64,000 nt of DNA from Limnoperna fortunei (lineage: Eukaryota > Mollusca > Bivalvia > Mytilida > Modiolidae), in the NCBI GenBank assembly GCA_944474755.1, contig OX104112.1, positions 4,250,001 through 4,314,000 on the forward strand. The letters run 5' to 3'. Below, piece after piece: positions 48,107-60,843 of this stretch. A model generated the notes under the pieces. It made no database searches. It saw only the letters and a program-made list of their open reading frames with translations, and had not been told where the DNA came from. Position 1 is the stretch's first letter; every line of letters begins with the position of its first letter. The position numbers and the translations under genes are program-made.

Positions 48107-51100
48107 TAAGAATAAGAATAAGAATAAGAATATTTATTTATCCAATCATGGACCCTTGCGGGTAGAAAATTTACAATACAGTGATTACAATGATTATAAA
48201 ATGACAATGAGAATGACTAGGAAAATAGTATGTAGTTAATAATATACTACAATAGTGAAATAAAGGGAGATAATTATTGAAATAATTGGATAGTTACCCT
48301 TTGTACCTTTTCTAAAACTTCTTGTATTAACTTTATGACAATAAAAGGAAAGTTAAATATAATGCAGTCTATTATTACCATTGTGAATATAAATGTATAG
48401 ATATAGGTGTCTATTGAAATAATGTATTAAACATATATTTACATTTATATAAAAGATAAAGTAACAGACCTACAAATATGCATGGAAATATACAAAGTAC
48501 ATGTAAACATACATGTACCCTGCACATTTAGATATAATTATCAATATAAATAAATCATTAATGAGAGCAGTTATCCCTACTGGTTATCAGTATTTAATCT
48601 TAGCTTGAAGCTCTCTAGAAGGAAATTTCCTAATTTTTCAAGTATAAACAAATTTTCATTCGTCATTAGCCAATAAAATTTAAAATTTTCCTCTAAATAA
48701 ACAAAATTTTGGCAGCAACCAGTAATATAAGTAAATAACTCATTCCGTAAATTTTGATAAATGGGGCATTTTATTAAAAAATGACTCATTTTCTATATCA
48801 TTTATGCAAAATCTGCATGTTCTAAGTGTTCTCTCTATGGGTTTTGGTTTGTGCCTCTCTGTCTCAATTCTTAATTGATGAGAGCTTATACGAAGCATAC
48901 ATATTATTTGTCTTATCTCAAAATTTTTTATATCTAAATATTTTTCTCGTTGGAAACAGTTTTTGAAAGAAAAATATGTATCTAATTTACCATGCACATT
49001 ATCCTTTTCATGTATCCATGACTTAATAAAAAGACTTTTAAGTTTATCATATACAACATTCTTTATCTTTTGTATAGAATTATCCATAAAAAACTTCTCC
49101 TTAATATCTAGTATTTCTAACAAATAATTGACAGAAAAGTACCAAGTTTGAACATTATTTTCATGCATACTCTTACAACACAGAAAAGCCTCTCTAAGTA
49201 AATTAGAGTCACAATGATATAACCTAGGCAAGTAGCATAAAATTGATGTTACCATGTTAAAGTATAATGGAAATCTACCCAATTCAGACAAAACTGATAT
49301 ATTTGAACTTTTACGGTTTACACCTAAAATATATTTGCAGAACTTCATATTAATTTTGTCTGCAACATTATTTTCATAAATGCTTTCTAAAATGTTTATT
49401 TTATCTTTTTTACATGCCACAGTATCAGTTTTAAATATCCCCCATACTTCAGACCCATACAATATAATGGGTTTGATCATATGATCAAATAAGTGCAAGT
49501 TTGTACTTATACTAGCCTCTGTCCCAGAAAGACATTTATTTATTTTATATGTTGCTTTTAAACATTTATTATATAATTCATCCTTGGCCTGAGCAAAGAG
49601 GCCACTGGCCTGAAAAAATAAGCCTAAGTATTTATATCTAGAAACATTTTCCACTGGTTGGTTTCTATATATAAATGGTTCATTAAGAAGTCTTCCAGAT
49701 TTATTGAAAATTAAAATTTTTGTCTTTTGAATATTAACCTTTAAACACCAGGTATTACAATATGATTCTAATTCATCCAAGCGCATTTGCATACCCTTGG
49801 CTGTTTTTGAGAATATAATTGCATCATCTGCATACATTAGACAGTCGATTCGACTTGTGTTTAGGGAGACATTATCTGGTAAGTTTTTAAAGCAATCAGG
49901 AAGGTCATTAATAAAAATGTTAAAAAGTGAGGGGCTTAAGACATCCCCTTGCCTAACTCCAATAGAGGAGTCAAAACAATTACCAAGTTTATCATCAACT
50001 TTAACTCTGAGTTTACTAAGAGTATACATATGTTTTATAAGATTATAAAAATTTCCTCCAATTTTAGCCTTTCGCATTTTAATTAGGATACCTGGGTGTA
50101 TAACAGTATCGAATGCTTTTCTGAAATCTATGAAACATGCATATAGTTTACCACCCTTTTTATGGATATACTTATCAATTAAACATTTAAGAATAAACAT
50201 GTGATCCGTAGTTCTGGCCTTTTTCCTGAATCCTGCTTGACAATCACTTAATATATTTTCCTTATTTAAATGATTTGACAGTCTTGTGTTTAATATTATA
50301 TTAAATAGTTTACCAAGACATGAATTAATCGCAATGCCTCTGTAATTTTCGGGGTTCTCAATATTTCCTGACTTATGTATAGGTATGATATAACCTTCAC
50401 ACCACATAGTGGGGTAGGTGCTATGTATTAACACCAAATTAAACATTTTATTAAAACATGTTACTAGATTTGTATGACCAGTTTTTAACATTTCATTTAA
50501 AATAAGATCTATTCCACAAGCTTTTCCATTTTTAAGTTTATTTATTGCATTTAATATTTCTTGGTTTGTAATATTAAAATCCAATGTTGCAGGTATTCTT
50601 TCATTTTCTATATCGGCAAGTGATATATTTATGCTATCAGATTGAGTTTTGTCATCCTCAGTGAGTGAGTTCAAATTATAAAAGTAGGATGTCCAATCAG
50701 ACAAGTTTATTGACTTTTCTGTAGATTTAGTGGTTTCGTCTTGTCCTTTAAGTTTATTTACAAGATTCCAATATTCTTTTGGATTATTTGTTAAAAGATT
50801 GTCAAGCTGCTTGAGAATTTTTGATTTATATTCTTTCTTTTTAAATTTTCTTAATTTTCTATATTCTCTATAATGTTTAAAGTAATTATTTCTTATACAG
50901 GAATTAAATGGATTTAAAGACATATTTTTAGCTTTTTGATCAAGATCTCTCTTTTTAACGAATAAATCTTGTTCATACCACTTTTTAATTTTATTTTTCT
51001 GTTTTATTGAAGGTTTAAATCTTAATGATAATTTTGCAGCCTTTAGTATTATATTTTGAATGTCCTGGGCTGCTTTATTTATGTTAAAGTTATCAAACTT

Positions 51101-51405
51101 TTCATTTAAGAAAGAATTTATATCATTCTTACATGATGGATGGCATAAAGCATCCAGAAATTTCTCTTTTGAATCTGATTGCCATTTAAATTTCCCAGGA
51201 AGTTTTGTAAATTTATCACTGCAATCACTGTACATAGTAGTATAAGCACTAATTAAAACAAAAGATATTTTACAATGACAGTCAGACAAACATGGAATAA
51301 AATTAGACACACAACAACTTAAAGTTTGATGTAACAAATCTTCAGACATAATGATATAATCCACCACACTAGCGCCATTTGGCTTAAAGCATGTAAAGTT
51401 ACCAT
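48107..51405 (-). mobile_element. Non-LTR retrotransposon (LINE), 5'-truncated
   Basis: A minus-strand LINE. Its 3' end is marked by a short (ATTCTT)n tail (plus-strand AAGAAT repeats at 48107-48132). This follows a 3' untranslated region of about 450 bp and a long ORF with the end of an APE-type endonuclease and a complete reverse transcriptase. The coding frame is closed by a stop at about 51405, inside the endonuclease, where the sequence turns into an AT dinucleotide-rich stretch. This is the usual outcome of incomplete target-primed reverse transcription. The clade is not assigned; the general form is CR1/jockey/L2-like. Confidence 0.92.
48577..51405 (-). pseudogene. LINE endonuclease/reverse transcriptase polyprotein, truncated and frameshifted
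   Basis: The ORF read from 51367 has 875 codons, but the frame is open a little upstream (PNGASVVDYII motif), so its ATG is not the original start. Residues 1-40 are the tail of the endonuclease, with a DY motif and an SDCH-like variant of the usual SDH. Reverse transcriptase spans about residues 270-585: NYRGIA at 341, FIDFRKAFD at 412, GVRQGDVLSPSLF at 470, the catalytic YADD at 512 and YLGLF at 580. LYGSEVWG near 637 and a CRFC cysteine pair near the end belong to the C-terminal region. A one-base frameshift near 48785 splits off the last 70 codons (the HFLIKCP region continues in another phase at 48577-48789). All RT catalytic aspartates are retained, so the copy is fairly young, but lack of the endonuclease and the frameshift make it inactive. 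Confidence 0.9.
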
Positions 51406-51719
51406 TTATATATATAAGTTATATATAACACCAACCTAGGTACAACAAACCCTTGAGTAGTTCTGATTGGACAGGGTTGGCTGATGGACTAATATAGTTG
51501 TTAGCTGTGAAAAAGGCCCATTCTGGTGGCAGTTTTATTTCAACATAATCTTAAATTATGCCATTCCTTGCAGATTTTCGTCCTAATTCATCAGATGTAA
51601 AAAAGGAAGAATCGAAACAAAATCTATAATCAGTCAACAGATCAAGAAAAGGGAAATGACTTTTCGGGAATGTAAGGGTTTTCTGGCCGTCGTTTTGAAT
51701 TAGGGTCTAAAAAGCCCAA
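51406..51719. other. Unassigned DNA between LINE and piggyBac relic
   Basis: No clear motif. It may include the decayed 5' part of the piggyBac-like element, whose coding signal only becomes recognisable at about 51740. Confidence 0.4.
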
Positions 51720-52640
51720 CTATGAACAATACTAGAGGAAAGGGATGAAGAGTCTAAGTACACCTTGGTTTCGTAGCATGTTACAAGAAACCGATTTCAG
51801 TTGATTTTGATATTTTTACATTTGGTTAACAATAGCAATAGAGAGATGAAACCCAGGAGTCAAGTCAATTACAACCCAAGACAAGCTTAACACAAGCTCT
51901 CGGTGTGCTTATGTTCTTGAACAGATATTGACCTCTGATGAATCACTGGCTCCATCAAAGGCTAATTCAGTTCTGACACAATACATTCCGTCAACAGTTT
52001 CGGATTAGGCTGTGACTGCTTGTTGCAGCAGTTTATGACTTTATCATCCATGTATAGAGAAAAGAAATATCATCCGGTACCTGCAGGGCGACAACAAGGA
52101 ACTGAGGTTGTGCATAGATTACTACGAGTTTTTATTGTTGAACAAATGTTACCAGGTTAATTGTGACAATGTTCACCTATTCCACTGGAAAAATATCTAC
52201 TTAACTCTAGATCTTTACAGGTACACTTCGATCAATCGCTGCGTTAATAAAAAATAACTCAACTTAAAAGTAACCAGTCCTGCTTCATTGGAAATACAAT
52301 GTTACTTGTTGTCTATAATGATTCACACGTATAATAAATACAAGGGATGAGTCTACCTTGACGACATGATGACAAGTTTTACGGGGACAATAGAAAAGCC
52401 ACTAAAAATGTGGAAGAAGATAGTTTCCAAACTTATAGAAATATTTTTGATCAATTCACAAAACACTTCCGGTAACCCTAAGATGCATCGCCTGAAATTT
52501 ACGGAGAGTGTGATAAAAAGTTTAGCAGAAAAGCACTTGGAAAACCGTGAAAGCAATAGAACTCTTGGAAGATCACCGTGAATTTGTGTAAAATTGTCTA
52601 CACTAAACGAATGTATAGTCTGTTCAAATCGTAGGAGCGC
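51720..52640 (+). pseudogene. piggyBac-type (DDE_Tnp_1_7) transposase relic
   Basis: No single open frame spans this region, but family blocks appear in order across shifting plus-strand frames. They are STPWF (51757-51771); DESLAPSK followed by TQYIPS (51937 onward), matching the DE-L-x-F-K / QYIP block that carries the first catalytic Asp; a CDN block near 52165, where the second Asp-Asn is expected; YNKY (52330-52341), then LDDMM and KPLKMWKK, matching the YNKYMGGVD / KWWKK region, with the third Asp block broken by a stop; FLINS; and CIVCSNRR (52612 onward), matching the cysteine-rich C-terminus. piggyBac transposases cut and paste DNA at TTAA. Stops and frameshifts are numerous, so this is an old dead copy. 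The 109-codon minus-strand frame at 52353-52682 is its antisense shadow. Confidence 0.7.
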
Positions 52641-52689
52641 GCGATCTATTGTGTCGGGAAGGGCTTCATCCATTGTGAACAATTAAAGA

Positions 52690-53029
52690 AACATTACTGT
52701 CAAATGCGTGAACAGTAAAATTGCGCTCACGTCTCATCATTTACATTTATTACACAAGAAATAAATTGTATTTCTGTCAAAATGTTGTTAAAGCATTATA
52801 ATAATTTAAAACAAACTCATACGTTTAAAAAACACAAACTGTTGGTTTTCAAATGTTTATAATGTTGATGCAGTATTTGCTTTTTATTACGTATTCGTAA
52901 TTCTGTCGATTGTGTCAGATTTCTAAACAAAAACAATCTGTCACTTTGTAACGTGAATCAAGTTGGTTACTTATTCAACGTTCAACATTCAACATTCAAA
53001 TAAATACCAAAGACCTCTTGTCTCAGTTC
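52690..53029. other. AT-rich DNA ending in degenerate 118-bp-array words
   Basis: No gene. From about 52970, TTCAACGTTCAACATTCAAC foreshadows the adjoining array and is probably its eroded edge. Confidence 0.5.
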
Positions 53030-56000
53030 AAACATTTAGCACTCAGTCCCTCGTTCAACATTCGCAGTTCCTAGTTCAGCATTCGATTTTTCAGTTCCTA
53101 GTTCAACATTCGCAGTTCCTAGTTCAACATTCGTTGTTTCTGGTTCAATATTCGAAATTTTTAGTTCCTCGTTCAACATTCGCAGTTCCTAGTTCAACAT
53201 TCGATTTTTCAGTTCCTAGTTCAACATTCGCAGTTCCTAGTTCAACATTCGTTGTTTCTGGTTCAATATTCGAAATTTTTAGTTCCTCTTTCAACATTCG
53301 CAGTTCCTAGTTCAACATTCGATTTTTCAGTTCCTAGTTCAACATTCGCAGTTCCTAGTTCAACATTCGTTGTTTCTGGTTCAATATTCGAAATTTTTAG
53401 TTCCTCGTTCAACATTCGCAGTTCCTAGTTCAACATTCGATTTTTCAGTTCCTAGTTCAACATTCGCAGTTCCTAGTTCAACATTCGTTGTTTCTGGTTC
53501 AATATTCGAAATTTTTAGTTCCTCGTTCAACATTCGCAGTTCCTAGTTCAACATTCGATTTTTCAGTTCCTAGTTCAACATTCGCAGTTCCTAGTTCAAC
53601 ATTCGTTGTTTCTGGTTCAATATTCGAAATTTTTAGTTCCTCGTTCAACATTCGCAGTTCCTAGTTCAACATTCGATTTTTCAGTTCCTAGTTCAACATT
53701 CGCAGTTCCTAGTTCAACATTCGTTGTTTCTGGTTCAATATTCGAAATTTTTAGTTCCTCGTTCAACATTCGCAGTTCCTAGTTCAACATTCGATTTTTC
53801 AGTTCCTAGTTCAACATTCGCAGTTCCTAGTTCAACATTCGTTGTTTCTGGTTCAATATTCGAAATTTTTAGTTCCTCGTTCAACATTCGCAGTTCCTAG
53901 TTCAACATTCGATTTTTCAGTTCCTAGTTCAACATTCGCAGTTCCTAGTTCAACATTCGTTGTTTCTGGTTCAATATTCGAAATTTTTAGTTCCTCGTTC
54001 AACATTCGCAGTTCCTAGTTCAACATTCGATTTTTCAGTTCCTAGTTCAACATTCTCAGTTCCTAGTTCAACATTCGTTGTTTCTGGTTCAATATTCGAA
54101 ATTTTTAGTTCCTCGTTCAACATTCGCAGTTCCTAGTTCAACATTCGATTTTTCAGTTCCTAGTTCAACATTCGCAGTTCCTAGTTCAACATTCGTTGTT
54201 TCTGGTTCAATATTCGAAATTTTTAGTTCCTCGTTCAACATTCGCAGTTCCTAGTTCAACATTCGATTTTTCAGTTCCTAGTTCAACATTCGCAGTTCCT
54301 AGTTCAACATTCGTTGTTTCTGGTTCAATATTCGAAATTTTTAGTTCCTCGTTCAACATTCGCAGTTCCTAGTTCAAAATTCGATTTTTCAGTTCCTAGT
54401 TCAACATTCGCAGTTCCTAGTTCAACATTCGTTGTTTCTGGTTCAATATTCGAAATTTTTAGTTCCTCGTTCAACATTCGCAGTTCCTAGTTCAACATTC
54501 GATTTTTCAGTTCCTAGTTCAACATTCGCAGTTCCTAGTTCAACATTCGTTGTTTCTGGTTCAATATTCGAAATTTTTAGTTCCTCGTTCAACATTCGCA
54601 GTTCCTAGTTCAACATTCGATTTTTCAGTTCCTAGTTCAACATTCGCAGTTCCTAGTTCAACATTCGTTGTTTCTGGTTCAATATTCGAAATTTTTAGTT
54701 CCTCGTTCAACATTCGCAGTTCCTAGTTCAACATTCGATTTTTCAGTTCCTAGTTCAACATTCGCAGTTCCTAGTTCAACATTCGTTGTTTCTGGTTCAA
54801 TATTCGAAATTTTTAGTTCCTCGTTCAACATTCGCAGTTCCTAGTTCAACATTCGATTTTTCAGTTCCTAGTTCAACATTCGCAGTTCCTAGTTCAACAT
54901 TCGTTGTTTCTGGTTCAATATTCGAAATTTTTAGTTCCTCGTTCAACATTCGCAGTTCCTAGTTCAACATTCGATTTTTCAGTTCCTAGTTCAACATTCG
55001 CAGTTCCTAGTTCAACATTCGTTGTTTCTGGTTCAATATTCGAAATTTTTAGTTCCTCGTTCAACATTCGCAGTTCCTAGTTCAACATTCGATTTTTCAG
55101 TTCCTAGTTCAACATTCGCAGTTCCTAGTTCAACATTCGTTGTTTCTGGTTCAATATTCGAAATTTTTAGTTCCTCGTTCAACATTCGCAGTTCCTAGTT
55201 CAACATTCGATTTTTCAGTTCCTAGTTCAACATTCGCAGTTCCTAGTTCAACATTCGTTGTTTCTGGTTCAATATTCGAAATTTTTAGTTCCTCGTTCAA
55301 CATTCGCAGTTCCTAGTTCAACATTCGATTTTTCAGTTCCTAGTTCAACATTCGCAGTTCCTAGTTCAACATTCGTTGTTTCTGGTTCAATATTCGAAAT
55401 TTTTAGTTCCTCGTTCAACATTCGCAGTTCCTAGTTCAACATTCGATTTTTCAGTTCCTAGTTCAACATTCGCAGTTCCTAGTTCAACATTCGTTGTTTC
55501 TGGTTCAATATTCGAAATTTTTAGTTCCTCGTTCAACATTCGCAGTTCCTAGTTCAACATTCGATTTTTCAGTTCCTAGTTCAACATTCGCAGTTCCTAG
55601 TTCAACATTCGTTGTTTCTGGTTCAATATTCGAAATTTTTAGTTCCTCGTTCAACATTCGCAGTTCCTAGTTCAACATTCGATTTTTCAGTTCCTAGTTC
55701 AACATTCGCAGTTCCTAGTTCAACATTCGTTGTTTCTGGTTCAATATTCGAAATTTTTAGTTCCTCGTTCAACATTCGCAGTTCCTAGTTCAACATTCGA
55801 TTTTTCAGTTCCTAGTTCAACATTCGCAGTTCCTAGTTCAACATTCGTTGTTTCTGGTTCAATATTCGAAATTTTTAGTTCCTCGTTCAACATTCGCAGT
55901 TCCTAGTTCAACATTCGATTTTTCAGTTCCTAGTTCAACATTCGCAGTTCCTAGTTCAACATTCGTTGTTTCTGGTTCAATATTCGAAATTTTTAGTTCC

Positions 56001-58513
56001 TCGTTCAACATTCGCAGTTCCTAGTTCAACATTCGATTTTTCAGTTCCTAGTTCAACATTCGCAGTTCCTAGTTCAACATTCGTTGTTTCTGGTTCAATA
56101 TTCGAAATTTTTAGTTCCTCGTTCAACATTCGCAGTTCCTAGTTCAACATTCGATTTTTCAGTTCCTAGTTCAACATTCGCAGTTCCTAGTTCAACATTC
56201 GTTGTTTCTGGTTCAATATTCGAAATTTTTAGTTCCTCGTTCAACATTCGCAGTTCCTAGTTCAACATTCGATTTTTCAGTTCCTAGTTCAACATTCGCA
56301 GTTCCTAGTTCAACATTCGTTGTTTCTGGTTCAATATTCGAAATTTTTAGTTCCTCGTTCAACATTCGCAGTTCCTAGTTCAACATTCGATTTTTCAGTT
56401 CCTAGTTCAACATTCGCAGTTCCTAGTTCAACATTCGTTGTTTCTGGTTCAATATTCGAAATTTTTAGTTCCTCGTTCAACATTCGCAGTTCCTAGTTCA
56501 ACATTCGATTTTTCAGTTCCTAGTTCAACATTCGCAGTTCCTAGTTCAACATTCGTTGTTTCTGGTTCAATATTCGAAATTTTTAGTTCCTCGTTCAACA
56601 TTCGCAGTTCCTAGTTCAACATTCGATTTTTCAGTTCCTAGTTCAACATTCGCATTTCCTAGTTCAACATTCGTTGTTTCTGGTTCAATATTCGAAATTT
56701 TCAGTTCCTCGTTCAACATTCGCAGTTCCTAGTTCAACATTCGATTTTTCAGTTCCTAGTTCAACATTCGCAGTTCCTAGTTCAACATTCGTTGTTTCTG
56801 GTTCAATATTCGAAATTTTTAGTTCCTCGTTCAACATTCGCAGTTCCTAGTTCAACATTCGATTTTTTAGTTCCTAGTTCAACATTCGCAGTTCCTAGTT
56901 CAACATTCGTTGTTTCTGGTTCAATATTCGAAATTTTTAGTTCCTCGTTCAACATTCGCAGTTCCTAGTTCAACATTCGATTTTTCAGTTCCTAGTTCAA
57001 CATTCGCAGTTCCTAGTTCAACATTCGTTGTTTCTGGTTCAATATTCGAAATTTTTAGTTCCTCGTTCAACATTCGCAGTTCCTAGTTCAACATTCGATT
57101 TTTCAGTTCCTAGTTCAACATTCGCAGTTCCTAGTTCAACATTCGTTGTTTCTGGTTCAATATTCGAAATTTTTAGTTCCTCGTTTAACATTCGCAGTTC
57201 CTAGTTCAACATTCGATTTTTCAGTTCCTAGTTCAACATTCGCAGTTCCTAGTTCAACATTCGTTGTTTCTGGTTAAATATTCGAAATTTTTAGTTCCTC
57301 GTTCAACATTCGCAGTTCCTAGTTCAACATTCGATTTTTCAGTTCCTAGTTCAACATTCGCAGTTCCTAGTTCAACATTCGTTGTTTCTGGTTCAATATT
57401 CGAAATTTTTAGTTCCTCGTTCAACATTCGCAGTTCCTAGTTCAACATTCGATTTTTCAGTTCCTAGTTCAACATTCGCAGTTCCTAGTTCAACATTCGT
57501 TGTTTCTGGTTCAATATTCGAAATTTTTAGTTCCTCGTTCAACATTCGCAGTTCCTAGTTCAACATTCGATTTTTCAGTTCCTAGTTCAACATTCGCAGT
57601 TCCTAGTTCAACATTCGTTGTTTCTGGTTCAATATTCGAAATTTTTAGTTCCTCGTTCAACATTCGCAGTTCCTAGTTCAACATTCGATTTTTCAGTTCC
57701 TAGTTCAACATTCGCAGTTCCTAGTTCAACATTCGTTGTTTCTGGTTCAATATTCGAAATTTTTAGTTCCTCGTTCAACATTCGCAGTTCCTAGTTCAAC
57801 ATTCGATTTTTCAGTTCCTAGTTCAACATTCGCAGTTCCTAGTTCAACATTCGTTGTTTCTGGTTCAATATTCGAAATTTTTAGTTCCTCGTTCAACATT
57901 CGCAGTTCCTAGTTCAACATTCGATTTTTCAGTTCCTAGTTCAACATTCGCAGTTCCTAGTTCAACATTCGTTGTTTCTGGTTCAATATTCGAAATTTTT
58001 AGTTCCTCGTTCAACATTCGCAGTTCCTAGTTCAACATTCGATTTTTCAGTTCCTAGTTCAACATTCGCAGTTCCTAGTTCAACATTCGTTGTTTCTGGT
58101 TCATTATTCGAAATTTTTAGTTCCTCGTTCAACATTCGCAGTTCCTAGTTCAACATTCGATTTTTCAGTTCCTAGTTCAACATTCGCAGTTCCTAGTTCA
58201 ACATTCGTTGTTTCTGGTTCAATATTCGAAATTTTTTGTTCCTCGTTCAACATTCGCAGTTCCTAGTTCAACATTCGATTTTTCAGTTCCTAGTTCAACA
58301 TTCGCAGTTCCTAGTTCAACATTCGTTGTTTCTGGTTCAATATTCGAAATTTTTAGTTCCTCGTTCAACATTCGCAGTTCCTAGTTCAACATTCGATTTT
58401 TCAGTTCCTAGTTCAACATTCGATTTTTCAGTTCCTAGTTCAACATTCGTTGTTTCTGGTTAAATATTCGAAATTTTTAGTTCCTCGTTCAACATTCTCT
58501 GTTCTTAGTTAAT
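53030..58513. repeat. 118-bp higher-order tandem array (five related subunits), about 46 copies
   Basis: Each 118-bp unit consists of five subunits of 21, 27, 21, 21 and 28 bp. All are variants of CAGTTCCTAGTTCAACATTCG, with characteristic insertions ATTTTT and AAATTTTT and a TTGTTTCTGGTTCAATATTCG variant. The marker GATTTTTCAG recurs at 53085, 53203 and 53321, exactly 118 bp apart. Scanning the lines I see only about a dozen isolated substitutions over 5.4 kb (for example near 53289, 54055, 54376, 56655, 56700, 57184, 58104). The final unit carries the ATTTTT subunit twice. The period is not a multiple of three and there is no long open frame. Confidence 0.98.
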
Positions 58514-59203
58514 TGCTAATTTTTTGAAGTGAAGTATAGATGGATGGGTACGGAAAATGTGTAAGAAAAAAATAAGTGCAAACTTTGCAATGTCAATTAC
58601 GTTGAACTTATGAACATGTGGAATTATTAAGTCTTTTGCAATGAAAGTTTACATACATATGCATAAGTATTGAATTGCGTTTTGATTAATGTTTTTGTTG
58701 GTTTGTATGTTTCCTGCTTAAATGGAATTTTCGATCCAAAACACAGAGCCCAGTCTTACTGTTGTGGAATCCGAAGTATTAGCCTGTGATATATGTTACA
58801 CTACCATGTAATGTGTAAACCGTAAACACGTATGGGAATAATATGCATTTTGAACAAATAAATTCTATCAAAAAGTGATAACAAATAAACGTTGCTTTTT
58901 CGCTCGGATTGGTATTTGAAAATTCGTTTTAAGTTCACTCTTAACATACAATAAGTTGACTTTAAATACAATATCTCTTTATTGTAAGTTATTCTGTTCT
59001 TTTGATGTCAGTTTCCCATTGGAGAGTTCACTTTCATTTGGTTTCTGTTAATGTGCTTTTGGGTAAGACAGTATTTCTTGAGAGTGTCAGTATTTGATTG
59101 ATTTCCCTCTTTGGATAACATATAGTTGATTCTTAGTGTTGAAGAAGCATTTCTTGGTAACATTTCAAAATTGTGCAAATTGTTTGTTATGATGTTGTGG
59201 TTT
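58514..59203. other. AT-rich DNA with no recognised feature
   Basis: No sustained open frame or element. The minus-strand frame at 59008-59418 (136 codons) runs into the duplicated segment and is low-complexity, without a domain. Confidence 0.5.
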
Positions 59204-59735
59204 TCTATGCACACGTATAAATATAACGATATACTATTATAAGTATATATCCACTTTTTTGTAATGTTTTTCTTCATCAGAAGTTTATTGCCAAACGGGT
59301 TGGAGTAGTCAACCTGTTTTGCTATAAGAACGCATTGGGCAATAACCCGTTTTTTATAAATAAATTTTTCAAAAGATGTAAAAATCGTTCTTTTTGAGGT
59401 TGTAGATTTTCTATGCAAAAGTACAAATATAACGATATACTATTATAAGTATATATCCCCTGTTGCATGATATTTTTCAACATCAGAAGTTTATTGCCAA
59501 ACGGGTTGTTGCAGTCAACCCGTTTTGCAATAAGAACGCATTTTGCAATAACCCGTTTTACAATAAAAATATTTCTAACGAAACATTAAATTAATGAAAC
59601 TACAGATCGTTCCTTATTAGTTTATCTAAGAACTAATGTGAATATAAATATATATCAGCACCTATACCATTGAATTTCTTATATATACATGGCGACATCA
59701 AAAGTTTATTTCACAACGGGTTTGAGTGGTCTATA
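59204..59735. repeat. 206-bp direct repeat, two good copies and a degenerate third
   Basis: TCTATGCA at 59204 and 59410 begins two copies 206 bp apart. Both contain ATAACGATATACTATTATAA then GTATATATCC, later CATCAGAAGTTTATTGCCAA, ACGGGTTG and CAATAACCCGTTTT. A third, diverged copy ends near 59735 (ACATCAAAAGTTTATT, ACAACGGGTTTGAGTGG). Each copy has an internal inverted repeat: in copy 2 AAACGGGTTG (59499-59508) pairs perfectly with CAACCCGTTT (59516-59525) across 7 bases. Confidence 0.85.
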
Positions 59736-60843
59736 AATCTTTATTTTTAATTTCAATTAACCAGAATCAATCGTTCAGAGATTAAACATACAGTTAATAC
59801 AATAATATATACAATATACAAAGATTCAAACAGAACTGGAGGTATAGAGTGAAAACAAACAATATACAATGTCAATATTTGTTCAGTAAAGAAAAAAGCA
59901 TACAAAGACTACCCTTGAGAATCTATCGTTTTCTAATTAAATATCAATTTGAATAAAATTGCATAGTTGTAAACAAATTATCAAATTAGTGCTTTCTTGA
60001 GAAGTTTTAATTATAAATAATGTAATTTAATATAAATAATGTCAACCAGCGGTCGTGGTAGGTTGATTAAGGTATGAATAGTGCTATTGCCATATTTAAT
60101 GAGGGTATTTGTCCAATGATTCAATTGATTGACAAATAATGTCACTCACTTTTTTCATATATGCTAGTGTAAATTATATGGTTTTGTAAGATTTAGTAAT
60201 GTAAACAATTAGCCCCGGGTGGCGGATAGAGAGACCCTGTAGTTTGGGGTAGTCTAGTCATAATACGAAAAGCCTGGTCGCCGACCGTGGTAGGTGTTTG
60301 TAGAGTGCCACGTTCCTTGAACGATAAAACAACTTTTATAGATTTGAAAAGGAGCTTGCTCATTGTAGCCGCTACAAAAGGCTACATTCTCCGTCCCTAC
60401 CCATACTCTTTTTTCTTGCAGTGGACATTTTCCATCTCTTTTTCACATTGATTTATTTTTTAACTTACTTGTTCTCGTCCTGGATATAGGTAAAATATTA
60501 CTCGCTAGACATAAAGCAAACATTCAACCAATTGATATAATTGTGTTAACCCTCAAAATAGTAACATTATTTTTTTATCTGAGACTGCAGGTGCAGAGCC
60601 AAAAATTGTCGCTCTGTGACCGTAACATCGCACGACCTCGCTGCAAGAGATGGAAATTGCGTCCTATTTTTTTCTTTATAAGCAGCGCAGCTTCCAACGT
60701 ATTTTAACCTACTCTTAAACCCTATTACGAAAGCTTCCGAAATTATACTTCGGATTGGCAACCTTTTATTGTTAATTAACTTTATTGTATTGACGCTTCG
60801 CTGCTAATATATTTTGTGAAACGAACTGAGTTATTCATTATAG
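59736..60843. other. AT-rich DNA; may hold the LINE 3' untranslated region
   Basis: No open frame with a recognisable domain. The minus-strand LINE starting beyond 60844 should have its 3' untranslated region here, but I cannot place its end. Confidence 0.45.

Noticed and set aside
52353..52682. 109-codon minus-strand open frame as a host gene
   Set aside because: It is antisense to the C-terminal part of the piggyBac-like relic and has no recognisable domain.
52963..53310. Plus-strand frames of 75-115 codons (VQHSQFLVQHS type) in the 118-bp array
   Set aside because: Short readings at the irregular edges of the array (also at 58236-58463). The 118-bp period is not a multiple of three, so no frame persists.
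9490..58513. CRISPR arrays
   Set aside because: The regular repeats have no unique spacers; the units are contiguous tandem repeats in a eukaryotic context.
58740..58805. Possible exon with a short Cys-containing peptide (ACDICYTTM)
   Set aside because: A single short stretch without splice sites, conserved spacing or neighbouring coding signal.
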